From: Rhizomys pruinosus
Taxonomy: Eukaryota; Chordata; Mammalia; Rodentia; Spalacidae
Reading direction: 5' to 3'
NCBI GenBank assembly: GCA_009823505.1
Contig: VZQC01007977.1
Span: forward strand, 685,438-749,437
Length of the DNA: 64,000 nucleotides
Part shown: positions 12,815-24,375 of the stretch, piece by piece
How the letters are laid out: every line of letters starts with the position of its first letter
How positions within the stretch are numbered: the stretch's first letter is position 1
Translations under genes and position numbers: made by a program
The notes under the pieces: generated by a model
Database searches by the model: none
Seen by the model: the letters and a program-made list of their open reading frames with translations, nothing else
Told to the model about the DNA's origin: nothing

Positions 12815-13036
12815 TTGGGGCTGGAGAGATGGCCTAGCACTAAAGAGCGCTGACTTCTCTTGCAGAGGACCCCGGTTCGATCCCCACTACCCACATGGCG
12901 GCTGAGAGCTGTCTCTAACTCCAGTTCCAGGGGAATTCGATGCCCTCTTCTGACCTCTGCGGCATTGCATGACATGGGTGCACAGACCTGTATGCAGACA
13001 GAACATTCATACACATAAAGAATAAATTAAAAAAAA
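12815..13036 (+). repeat. B2/B3-type SINE with TSD
   Basis: It begins GGGGCTGGAGAGATGGCCTAG at 12817. It keeps the B box 'ccggttcgatcccc', the 'taactccagttccagggg' block and an AATAAATT tail. The TSD AAGAAATGTGATTG lies at 12801-12814 and 13037-13050. Confidence 0.92.
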
Positions 13037-13058
13037 AAGAAATGTGATTGCTAGGGAC

Positions 13059-13300
13059 TTAGACACACACACAGAGACACACACAGATACACAGACAGAG
13101 ACACACACACAAACAAATAGAGATACACAGACACACACACACACACAGACATACAGGTAAACATACAGATGAAAACATAAAACATAGACACACAGATGCA
13201 TATATACACAGACATACACATAGACATAGACACACCACATGGACACACATGCAGACATACAAACACACACATACACATAGGACACAGAAATATACACACA
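13059..13300 (+). repeat. Degenerate CA/GACA-rich low-complexity tract
   Basis: About 240 bp consists of ACAC, AGACACAC and ACATACACA units directly downstream of the SINE at 12815. Long stop-free frames here are compositional only. Confidence 0.9.
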
Positions 13301-13559
13301 TTTTTGGCAGTATTAGGAACTGAATCCAGGCCACACACATGTTAGGCTAAACCTCAGTCATAGCAAAATATTAATTTAGGGAATGAGGTCATGTTCTTGA
13401 CTCTATTTTATATGAAAGGTGAGGTAAAGCTTAAAAAAATGTGTTTTACTACAACTCGTCTTCAGAACTAGTTTATGAAGACTTTCAGTTCTTTCTCCCA
13501 AAGAAAGAGCCTCATCTTGCTTTAGCTTTCAAATGTCCTTACAGAGATGGCATAAAACT

Positions 13560-13750
13560 GGGAGGTGTCTCAGTATTTGCTGTGCAATTTGAGGACCTGA
13601 GTAGGATCCCTAGCTAGGCATGGGTAGTGCACTTCAGCAACTCCAGTGCCGAGGAGGAGAGTCCAGCAGATTCCTGCCAGCCTAGCCTGGCTGGTGAGCC
13701 TGGGCCCAGCAAGAGACCCTGTCTTTAAAAAACATTTTTAAAAAAGTGAC
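13560..13750 (+). repeat. B4/RSINE-like SINE
   Basis: An ID/tRNA-like head ('gaggtgtctcagtatttgctgtgcaatttgaggacctgagtaggatccctag') is followed by a B1-like body ('ctaggcatgggtagtgcac...agagaccctgtcttt'). Confidence 0.5.
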
Positions 13751-13765
13751 TAAAGAAGACACCTG

Positions 13766-13943
13766 CTGGTCATGGTGGTGCATGCCTTTAATCCCAGCAC
13801 TCCAGAGGCAGAGGCAGAGGCAGAGGCAAGTGGATCTCTGTGGGTTCAAGGCCAGCCTGGTCTACATAGTGAGTTCCAGGCCAGCTGGGGCTACAGGGAG
13901 ACCCTGTCTCAAAAAACACCAACTCCCTCCCTCCAAAACAAAA
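13766..13943 (+). repeat. B1 SINE with nascent (GAGGCA) expansion and TSD
   Basis: This full B1 has the TSD AAGACACCTG (13756-13765 and 13944-13953). The normal GGAGGCAGAGGCAG motif is expanded here to four GAGGCA units (about 13806-13830), a small-scale version of the large array at 47180. Confidence 0.92.
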
Positions 13944-14914
13944 AAGACACCTGATGTCGCCCTTGGGCCTCCATGCACATGTGCACAGCACACATATAAA
14001 CATGTATGCACACGATTAGAAGAACTTGCAGAAAAGGAATAAGTTCATTTGAATGATGAAGAACTGGTACCTAAAGAAACAGTTAAGGCAATCAAACTAG
14101 TTTTGTCTGAACAACAGCAGAAAAATATATATAGAGAGATTAAGTTTAAGCCTAGATATTTCTGGTGCATATTTCTGCTCTGGAATTAAGCATGATCCAT
14201 TTGTTCACGTGGCTTTCTTACTGACAGGTCCCATGCAGGGGACATGCATGGAGACAGCTGACCATCATCTCAGCTTCAGCCCCTAACAAGACGATCAGGA
14301 AGGTGTCTGGGATCATAGCATGGCCTCTGGAAACAAGAAGGGTTGAGTATCTGTGGCTTCATCTAGGCCAATGCTCCCCGTCGCAGCACAGTTATCCCTC
14401 CGCCAACTGCTAAGCAGAAAGGTGAGTAGCTGTTCCCAGCCTCCCAAGATGTGAAAACCAGGGTATGTGTCTACTACAGGTGAGACACAAAGTAGAAACT
14501 CCAACTAGGAAGTAAATGGTAACACGACAGGGTGGGGGCAGAAACAAAGCAGTGTGTCATCACAGAGCTGTGCTCCAGATTATAGTAAATAAGGACTGGG
14601 CAAGACCTTCCAGACTCTTGCAAAAGGAAGGGAGGAGGAGGTAAGCAAAAGCCCTGCTGCAGCAAAGCAGAAACAAGAAGGACTGACGAGCAGGGGGAAG
14701 TCCGAGTGAAGGAGCAGGGGGTGAGTCTAAGTTATAAGATTTGAGATCTGTTCAGAACCAATCAATATGCACTTCCTCAGCAACTGACAAAAGCATTTAT
14801 TTGATGGAAGGAACAAAACTATTAATTGTAAAAAAAAGTTAAATGAGATAATAATGATTATTAAATATATCTGGGAGTCCCTGTGGTTTAAATTTAAGAT
14901 CTTATAATTTTTCT

Positions 14915-15118
14915 AGTTGATAGAGTGCTTGGTTAGCTTGCATGAAGCCCTGGGCTCCGTCCCAATCCCTGCATAAATTGGGTGTGCATATCTGCACTAC
15001 CAGGGCTCAGGAGGTAGAGCCAGGAGGATCACAAACAAGTTCAAGGTCAATTTCAGTTGCACATCAAGTTCAAGGCTAGCCTTGGATACATGAGACCTTT
15101 TCTCAAAAAACAAAATAA
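14915..15118 (+). repeat. B4 SINE (ID + B1 fusion)
   Basis: An ID-like head ('gatagagtgcttggttagcttgcatgaagccctgggctccgtcccaatccctgcataaa') runs straight into a B1-like body ('gggctcaggaggtagagccaggaggatca...gagaccttttctc') with an A-rich tail. Confidence 0.75.
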
Positions 15119-15699
15119 AATGGAAAACCTTCGATGAAACACTTTCTTCAGGGCAGTGTCACTAACACATGCTCAGCTTTTATCTTTCCTTTTTACTGAC
15201 AGTCAAGTCTGCTCAAATTCTTGGTCAACCATGGCTGAAAGGGAAAGTCAGATTTATTTAGGGTCTGAGTAAAAAAGATGAATAGTAAAAAGGAACTAAT
15301 TTAGCTAGTTAAGACATGTATTTGTACCTTGTTTTTAAAAATATGTTGAATTTTCTCAATATATGTATCTTCTTTGGAAATGGCCAGATCAAATCTAACA
15401 GCAGAAATTTTCTTCAAACACTTGCAGCGAGGGTGTAATGGATGGGAAGAAAGGCATTCCTCTCTGCCTTCCACTCCCATAAGCTCCAGGTACAAACGAA
15501 GCGATCCACAGCATGGCTCGGCCGAGCGTGCACATCAGCAGACCTGCTCTCTTCTGCAAGTCTCTTAGGACTAAATGCTATGCTATATTGAAAAGGAAAA
15601 CCACAAAGGCACTTCCCTGTTTGCTTTTGGATTCACAATTATGTGAGCAAACACTGGCTTTCTGAGAATGAGAGCACTGTGAGTGGTTTGGGTTAATCC

Positions 15700-15990
15700 T
15701 CTGACTGCTCTGCTCTGCCCGGCCACATTCATGCCTCTCATTCAACTGGCGACCGTTTAAGGCGCGTTAAACGTTTACGAAGCATCATTCACAGTGCTTC
15801 AGGCAACCAGCTTCAACAGATGTACCCCTCGATCTTTACACCAGGGAAGCAAAGCTGTTTTAAAGCCAAGCTATTCCAGAATCACACCCTCGGGGCTCTG
15901 TGACCAGTGAGAAGGCAGCAGCAGAAGCTGAGCCCTGACAGAACGAACTTTTCCCGGGTCCGGTGAACCTGAACACAGCTGCGCATTAGA
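15700..15990. other. Unique CpG-containing patch with a small inverted repeat
   Basis: Non-repeat intron 2 sequence about 0.5-0.8 kb from exon 2 has a local concentration of CpG (including GGCGACCG, GGCGCG and TTACGAAG) unlike the CpG-poor surroundings. The inverted repeat CGTTTAA-GGCGCG-TTAAACG lies at 15754-15773. It could be a conserved regulatory element, but I cannot test conservation. Confidence 0.3.
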
Positions 15991-16472
15991 AGCTAGATAT
16001 CTTGTTTGACAGAGAGAATACTATGCCAGGGATATTTAGACTTGTTTCTGAAAAAAAAAAAAAATCAGCATACAGAAGCCCTGGAGCGAATTAAATGGCA
16101 TCAGTGGAAACCTGTATCGGCTCTTACCACTGAAAACAGGGATTCTAAGCAGCCACCATACTTCTATTTTCAAGTTGTTTCACTAATGCCTATATTCTGC
16201 TAGTTTGTCCACTTTCTGGAATGATATTCTTAGTACCATCAGTGACTGACGAATCAGTCTCTGGCTTTGGGAATCAGAGACATAAAACTATACTTCACCA
16301 GAAAAAAAAAAAATCTTAAAATTTTTTATTGAGCTAGGTGCACAAACTCCATTCCTTCTATCCTCTGAAATTTTCATGAGAAAGGCTTAATAATTAATTA
16401 ATAAACCACTTAGTCTATAACTATATTTACAGCAACCGAGAAGAAAAAGAAATGAGCAACAGGAGATGCTTA

Positions 16473-16796
<324 letters not shown>

Positions 16797-17002
16797 CTAT
16801 GGGAAGGCCGGACAGGGTGCAGGGTGAATCGCCCTCTAGCCTGGTAAATGATACTGGTTTTCAGTTTTGTTCATGTGAGCTTCAGTTTGAGTATCTTGTC
16901 ACGGAGAACATACCTGCCTATGGTAGAGTAACAAATGAAACTCAAAAAGCATCTTTTTGTATCATATCGGTTAAAAGCTTATCTTTTGCTGTCATGGGAC
17001 AA

Positions 17003-17143
17003 AACCCCAGCACTAGGGAGGCAGAGGCAGGTAGAGCTGTATGAGTCCAAGGCCAGTCTGGTCTACACGGTAAGTTCTAGGCCAGCTGGGGTTACAGGGA
17101 AAATCTGTCTCAAAAAGACACAAAACAAAACAAAACAAAAAAG
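17003..17143 (+). repeat. B1 SINE, 5' truncated
   Basis: The body 'ccccagcactagggaggcagaggcagg...aaatctgtctcaaaaagac' has an (ACAAA)n tail. It lies 0.3 kb upstream of exon 2 in transcript order. Confidence 0.8.
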
Positions 17144-17162
17144 CTGATGTTTTAAACCACCT

Positions 17163-17275
17163 AGCTAGGTATGGCAACTGGGCCTGTAGTCCCAATATTC
17201 AGGAGACTGTGGCAGGAAGATCATGAGTTCTAGGCCAACCTGGGGTATATAGCAAGACCTTGTATCAAAACACCA
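17163..17275 (+). repeat. Old B1-like SINE fragment
   Basis: The text 'agctaggtatggcaactgggcctgtagtcccaatattcaggag...ggccaacctggggtatatagcaagaccttgtatc' is a diverged proto-B1-like body. Confidence 0.55.
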
Positions 17276-17920
17276 TCCTTCCTCCTGCCATATCTCCTCA
17301 TATATTAAATTTTATCTGTGGGCTATATTTATATAGCAGCAACAGACAAGGAAGTGAATCTACTTATATTGGATAAGTGAAAAGATTTTTTTTTTCTAAA
17401 GAGGGTGTGTGTATGTTACATGTACTCAAGTGACTTAAATACCATGTACATGCTGTGTGTGCAATTCTTCATGCACACAGAGAGCTCTATTAGGCCACCA
17501 AACAGATGCTGTTCATCTGATTCAGGTCGTATCTTAACTTTTAATATATTTCCAAGATCTGTGTAGACGAATTCATATGATAAAATACCTTTACATCAAA
17601 CAATGCCCATCCATGATGCTGGCTCAGGAAGACATGGTCACAATCTTCTGACCCCTTTAAGCACCTGCCAAGAGAAACCCACCAGGAGAAACCCGCCTAG
17701 ACTGGAGGACCTGCCTGTGTAGCATTTCCAAATTAACTGTCCCACCTAGGAGACTAATATCACCAGAGCTGGCAGAGCTGGTGGGAATGGGGGGTCCAGG
17801 CAGCGAGAACTTCATGACTAAAACACCTCCTGAACACCACTGCTCTGCTTAGGAACAAGTAACTGGGCAGGAAAGCAATGGATTGGTTTCTTTGCTATAA
17901 TGCTATAGTGTAGGTGTAGA

Positions 17921-18012
17921 GGTGTGTGTGTGTGTGTGTGTGTCTGGGATGCGTGTGTATATGTGTGTGTGGTGTGTGTGTATGTGGTGTGTGTGTATAT
18001 GTATGTATGTGT
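17921..18012 (+). repeat. (TG)n/(TGTA)n tract
   Basis: A TG dinucleotide run is interrupted by TGTATG and TGGTG variants over about 90 bp. Confidence 0.9.
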
Positions 18013-18292
18013 GACAAAACATGGGTTTCATGATGATGGTTTCATGCATACATGCCATTTTACTTTATTCAATTCATCCCCCAACCCTGACCTGTCCCCT
18101 TCTCTCTGGTTCTCTTTCTCCTCTGAAACTAGTCCCCTTCTGGCTTTCACATCATATGTGTGTGTATGTATGTAGTTAAATCTAGATCCTCATGAGGAAG
18201 AGCATGAATATTGGCCTTTCTTCCCCTCTTTCTCTTGCTTTGCCTGCCTGCTCCCTTTAGACCTCGTCCTCCTCTCAGAGTATACATTTTTT

Positions 18293-18625
18293 TATGACAG
18301 ACCCTACTGTTTACAGAAGTTTAAGGTTCATGGCAAAAGTGAAAGGAAATGACAGAACTCCCTTTCATCCTCCACCTTCACAGACACAGAGCCTCCCCTG
18401 CTATCAATATCCTGCTCAGACTGGGACATTTGCTAGTGATGAACCTGCGTTGATGCACTGTCCCTACTCATTCCCCACCACATGAGGCTCAGTCTTGGTG
18501 TGCACCTTCTAGGAGTTGGACTAAAGTTAAATGACATGTATCAATCAGCACAGAGTCATCTTTTAAAATAATGACACCCTAACGCCTGTCATGCCTACTC
18601 TTCCAATAAACATGCATTCATAAAA
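18293..18625. mobile_element. Ancient L1-type 3'-end fossil
   Basis: Blocks 'gtttacagaagtttaaggttcatggcaaaagtgaaaggaaa', 'cagagcctcccctgctatcaatatcc', 'gggacatttgctagtgatgaacctgcgttgatgca' and 'ctcagtcttggtgtgcaccttctaggagttggactaaa...atgacatgtatc' follow an old mammalian L1 3'-region consensus remembered from many genomes. It is heavily diverged. Confidence 0.45.
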
Positions 18626-19104
18626 CCCATACTCAGTCTGCTAACTCAAAGCAGAAATGCATTTTCCCTGACTGTCCCATTTTATTGGGCAGATAGTGGT
18701 TCATAATTTTTCCCTCTGAACATAGTTATGGCCCATTCTGAGTGCTGCTTTGCAGTACTCCTTAAGGAGAACAGGCACAGTACTAAATGAGCCAGAGGGC
18801 ATTTGAAAGAAGAAAAGCTGGCTGGATGCAGCACATGAACCCAAGAATGGTTCTTCAAACATAATGTTTCAGAGTCACAAATCTTACTACATTATAGCAA
18901 AGAAACCAGTCCATTATTTATGTTTCTCTGGCTTGAAGACTGTCAATTATGATGAACACTAGTAGCTTATATACCACTATGCAGGGAAGAAATATTCCCA
19001 ATTATAATTAGTGGCAAGCTGTTTGAAAGATGTACTCAGACTGCAGACATGTATGTGTGCAAATGATGACACGCATGCCTCAGACATTAAGAAAGGAGTA
19101 GTTC

Positions 19105-22100
19105 TCTGCAATTATTCACAGGCCTGGAAAAAAAAATCCTCAATTTCATTTGGAAAAACAAAAGACCCCGAATAGCCAAAGCAACCCTGAGTGAAAAGAG
19201 CAATACAGGGGGGATCGCTATACCAGACATCAAACTATACTACAGGGCTATAGTCATAAAAACAGCCTGGTACTGGCACAAAAACAGACCAGTTGACCAA
19301 TGGAATAAAACTGAAGATCCAAACCTGAGCTCATACAATTTCAGCCACCTCATATTTGACAAGGGGGCCAAGAAGACACAATGGAAGAAAGACAGCATCT
19401 TCAGCAAGTGGTGTTGGCAAAACTGGATCACCACTTGTAGAAGAATGAAATTAAACCCCTACCTCTCACCTTGTACAAAGGTCAACTCCAGATGGACAAA
19501 GAACCTCAACGGAAACCCCAAACTCTGGAGGTGATAGAAAGAAAACTTGGCAGCAGAATACAAAACATAGCCGTAGGAAAAGACTTTCCAAAATAAAACA
19601 CAGCGGCACAAGAAATTAAGGAATCGAACCAATTGGACAATGGACCTCCACTAAACTCAATAGCTTCCGTACATCAAAGGAAGCAATAAAGAAAGTGAGG
19701 AGAAGACCCACAGAAGGTGGGAGGAAACCTTCACAATCAGATACATCTGATCTGACAAAGCATTAATTTTCCAGAGTAATAAACCGCTCAAAAAACAAAG
19801 AAGAAAGAAAACAATGAATCGGTGCAAAAGATGGAGCAAAGACTGAATAGAGACTCACAGAGGAAAGGAGTTTAGAGGATGGCCGAGAAACATCTTAAGA
19901 GTGTTCAACAGCTCGGATAATTAAGGAAATGCAAATTTACAACACTCTGAGCTATCACATTACTTGCACCTTACTCCAATAAGACTGGTAGGATCAGGAA
20001 AAACAACGAAATAGATACCAAAGTGCTGAGAAAGTATGTGGGGGAAAGGGGAACAGTCATCATTGGCTGGTGGGAATGTAAACTTTACAGCCACTGTGGA
20101 AAGCAGGGTGGGAGAACCCTTAGAAGACGCAAAATGAGCCTTCCATTTGACCCAGTCATACCACCCTGGGTATATAGCCACAAGAAACATCTTACTGCAA
20201 AGATACTGAACAAGCTAGGTATTAGTGCTGCTCTGTTCACAATAGGCAAAAGCTGGAACCAACCCAGGTGCTCTTTCAACCTGAATGAGTGGATGAGAAA
20301 ATTGTGGTACAGTATACAATGGAATAATAATGGCAGCAGTAAAGAGGGACAGCAACATCATGAAAATTTGCATGTAAATGGATGGAGCTGGAAGAGTGCA
20401 TTATGTAAGAAGTGAAGTAACACAGTCCCAAAAAACAACGACAAATGGTGTCCCTCATATTGGATGCTAGTACCAATAACAACCAAATAAATATTTCGCA
20501 TGGAGAGGGAGGCATAGTAAAGAACAAAAAAGCAACAGAAAGACTGCATAAAAATGACTGAATGGGTGAATTGGAAAGGGGGGGATGGGTGGGAGAGGGA
20601 CAGGGTTGTATATTCGGGGTTAAAAGAGGCCATAGTTAATGACGGAGTTCAGCAAGTGCCCAGTTTCGTCTAGACACTGGCTACAGGACACATGGTATTT
20701 TAGACTTAGTAAAAGTAACATGTGTATGTTTAAACAATATTGGTTTACCGAATCTGATAAAAATGGTAATGCATCTGAATTAATGGAGATATAATTCGCT
20801 GTTGCCCACATGTGCTTTACATAAAATCTGTAAAGCAAGAACTTTGGGAATGACACATACAAATGTTCTCTATAATTTCCTCTGTTGTACAGTATCAACT
20901 CGTAGCATTCTCTTTAAGAGATGTTTAACGTAAAAATTAAGTTGCTTCCCAAGTTTAATCATATATAGTCAACCCAAAAACAACATGGGTGAAGTGGATG
21001 AATCTGTGCCTTGACTCAACCCTATAGTCATGTAGAATACAACTGTATTCTGGAGACTCATACGGCTAAAAAAAAAGTGGGGGTGGATACAGAAATACAT
21101 GAAACCTTTTCATCATCCACCCCTTGCAATCAAATCTTAAAACTAACTATGGGAAAAGATTTGGTTTGTTCCAACAGGACAAAATGGCACCACAACTTAA
21201 TGGCTTGAGAAAGAAAAGATACAGGTTTTCATTGAGTAGGAATAGTACCAAAAAGTGGCAATGGAAATGCTGACCCGTCTGAACATTCCAAGGAAGAAAA
21301 GCCTCAGATGCCATAACATCGAACCCCTCTGTGGACCTACATGTAACAACTAGTTGTAATGAGTCCTAATGAAAACTTACCTTCTAGGTGCCACAAGGTG
21401 TCTGATATGAGAGACTTTCTTGCCTTCCCCCCCATAGGAACAAGGAGAAATATGACGATGATAAAGTCGTTCCCCAAACGTAAATTGGAGACAACTAATA
21501 TAGAGGTAATCTCATATTCTCTTATAAAACGCGGTAAAACGTCTTTTCTTTAATTGACTACTACATGGGAACGGTGGGAGGTATTTACGCTGTTCAGAAC
21601 ACAAATTAGAATACTAAAGTCCCTAGGGCTATGCACCAGGGCAAAATAATTAAGACAGGGCCTGACATCATGTCAATGGATTGTTCTACCAGTGGGAATG
21701 TTGGCCAGGGAGATCCAAAGGCCCACAAAAGTAATGGCTCCTTGCCTCTAGTTGGGATACCTACAGAGGAGAGGCAAAGAATACCCTGCTGCCTAAAACC
21801 TGACGTTAACAGGGGAGGGATGGATTGAGACCCAACACTGCAAGTGTTAACAATGGCCTCTGGAATGCCCGAGAGAGTGTTACAAAGGGGGGGGGCAGGT
21901 CCACTAAACCAATAAAGCAAATATGCAGGTCTGCGGCCTGAGGGGGTCAAGCAAGACTCCACCGTCAAGCACCAGCTACCCTCACCTGCCTGGAGCATAC
22001 ATGTGCAGCAGATGGCAGCCAAGGTGCCTGTATATTCCCAAATCTACTTGGCTAATTGCCTCTCCCCTTGGAGGAATAACCCTTGGCTTGATGCCACAAG

Positions 22101-22838
22101 CTTCAATCCCTACAGGTTAGGAGATGTTACTAACACACAGAAGACTTACATATAAAACATATTAGGGAAAATTAAAATTCATGATTAACATATCCAAAAC
22201 ATGTGTCTATGCTATAAGTACCTACCATAACTATCTAGTTGGCTCGTTTAATACCTTATATATCTAATTGCTTGCTTTGCTTCATTTAGTAGGATCGAAA
22301 GGTTATTTCCTGGACAAAACTGTCAGGCCCATGAAAGGAAACAGCCAGGAATGGACCAGAGTCCAAGTCAACAGCTCCAGAGAGAGTGGACTGTTTTACC
22401 ATCTCACCACCTGTGCCCCCTTTCCTAAGCCTAGGGAACAACCTGCGGAAAGAGGGGGTGTGGTAGATGTAAAGGGCATAGCGATTGGGGTGAATGGTGT
22501 GAAACTACAGCAATGTAGTCTGGACACTTATTTACTCAACTTGATTGAACATACAACCACCTCACCCCGCTGGATGGGTGGGGGCTGTGGGGGTGTTGGT
22601 GCAACAACAGCCTGCAAATTGTTTTAGATGAGGGATGCTTGTACACAGGATCACACGTAAGCTAAAAAATGAAAAAAAAACTGAGAGAAAGATGCAGGAC
22701 AGTTATGGCAGAATGCATGATCTGGGATGGGGTGGGGGTGGGGGGGGAGGGAAAGGGAAATAAGCCTGAACTGAATTGGAAAAAATGTATGAAATGCACA
22801 AAGCATCAATAAAAACTAATTTAAAAAAAAAAAAAAAA
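19105..22838 (+). mobile_element. 5'-truncated L1 retrotransposon with perfect TSD
   Basis: This 3.73-kb insertion is flanked by the 13-bp direct repeat AAAGGAGTAGTTC (19092-19104 and 22836-22848) and ends in an A tail (about 22823-22838). From about 19140 it translates into L1 ORF2p C-terminal sequence: [61 protein letters not shown] and KWCWQNWI. At about 20060-20420 it continues with IIGWWECKLYSHCGK, LPFDPVIPPWV and AALFTIGKSWNQPRC in shifted frames. Frameshifts and stops break ORF2 (for example a stop near 19534). About 2.3 kb then follows with no ORF2 similarity, including a G-rich tract near 20577-20606 and a terminal G-rich tract near 22724-22752. The reverse transcriptase and endonuclease parts are missing, so it cannot move on its own. 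It is antisense to Ankh. Confidence 0.93.
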
Positions 22839-23741
22839 GGAGTAGTTCATGTTACATTGAAAACTATTCCAAAGGCTGGGGTGGTTTTGGTTATGATTCT
22901 GATATAATAGACTTCAGCATAGGCTCAGTGAACTCACAGGTAGAACTAATCAGCAGAACTCAGAGGCTTGCAATTCCTTGCCTGCATTTTGTTTCATTTT
23001 TCTCCCCTAGAGATGCTGCTGACTGTTACAATGAACACTTACAGAGCCAAACATTCCACATAAAGTATTTTGGGAGGAGGGAGCTGTATTTACTGGAATA
23101 GACCACTGTGTCAAAATGATTACAGAAAAAACCTACAATAAAAATGCACAACAGCTGTAGAAATTTATTCTACAATTCTTTTTTTTCCAGTAAAAGGTGA
23201 AAATTTCCACAAGAACTTCTTCCTGTCTGCAGAACACTCTTGCAATGGTTAAAACAAAACAAAACAACAAAGAAAAAAAAAAAAAGAAGCAAATTTCCCT
23301 TCTACCAAATCAGATCAATACCTCAATGCCACAGGGCAAAATAAAAACCAAGAAATTCCCTCCTAAGGAATTCTATGTTTTAAAACTTAACAACTTGATC
23401 ATTTAGTGAATTAATCCTTTGTGAACCTACAGTGGATGCTGGAGGTGCCAATCACACTTCATAGATCCCCAGGGAGCAGGAAGGAAGCCAAGAACTAGCT
23501 GACAAGCTGTGTCAAGATGGGCCTTCTGTGCTCTGTGGGCCACTCTGGAACAGTTCCCTATGGAGTGCTTGGGACCAAGCTTTGCTTCTCGAGCCCCAGC
23601 ACCTCTCCTGCTCTTGTCTCTTTGTTAAATTGCAATAAGAGGCTCTCAGGTTTCGCTTCCCTGGAGTCACCTCAGAACAGTTTTTAATTACTCACTTCCC
23701 GCCCCCCCCATCCTTCCAAGTCTTTGGATTGCAAGATTTTA

Positions 23742-23953
23742 TTATTATTATTTTTATTTATTTTTCATGTGTATGAATGTACTGTCTGCATGCAGGTCTG
23801 AGCACCTGTGTCGTGCAATGTCAGAAGAGGGTGTCGGATTCCCCTGGAACAGGAGTTAAAGATGGTTTTCAGCCGCCATGTGGGTTCTGGGGATCGAACC
23901 CGGGTCCTCTGTAAGAGCAGTCGGCGCTCTTAACGAGGCCATCTCTCCAGCCC
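23742..23953 (-). repeat. B2/B3-type SINE
   Basis: Antisense copy with 'tgtactgtctgcatgcaggtctg', 'gggatcgaacccgggtcctctg' and 'ccatctctccagccc'. Its short TSD AGATTTTA lies at 23734-23741 and 23954-23961. It is the first of three SINEs in a row. Confidence 0.88.
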
Positions 23954-23965
23954 AGATTTTAAAGA

Positions 23966-24174
23966 TTTATTTTTTATTTTATGTGTCTTAGTACATTGCC
24001 TGCATATATGTAAGTGCACCCATGTTCTGCAATGCCCCTGGAGGAAAGAAGAGGGTGTCCGAGCCCCTGGACTGGAGCCATGATTTTTAGTTGCCCTATG
24101 AGTGCTGGAAGCTGAGCCCAGGTCCTCTGCAAGAGCAGCCAGCAGCCTTAGCTGCTGAGCCATCGCCCAGCCCA
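23966..24174 (-). repeat. B3-type SINE, more diverged
   Basis: Antisense copy ('ttttatgtgtcttagtacattgcctgcatatatg...gaggaaagaagagggtgtccgag...gtcctctgcaagagcagcc...gccatcgcccagccc'). It directly follows the copy at 23742. Confidence 0.8.
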
Positions 24175-24221
24175 CCTTTAAAATATGTTTATTACTTTTT
24201 AACATTTTAAATATGTAGGGT

Positions 24222-24356
24222 TTTGTTTTTTTTTTTTTTTGAGACAGATGGCCTGGAACTTGCTATGTAGACTAGGCTGGCCTCAGCTTCACAGATATCT
24301 GCCTGCCTCTGTCTCCTGAGTGCTGGGATTAAAGTTGTGTGCCACTGCGCCTGGCT
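24222..24356 (-). repeat. B1 SINE
   Basis: Antisense B1: a poly-T run, then 'gagacagatggcctggaacttgctatgtagactaggctggcct...gagtgctgggattaaagttgtgtgccactgcgcctggc'. Confidence 0.85.
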
Positions 24357-24375
24357 TTAATAACCTTTTAACATT

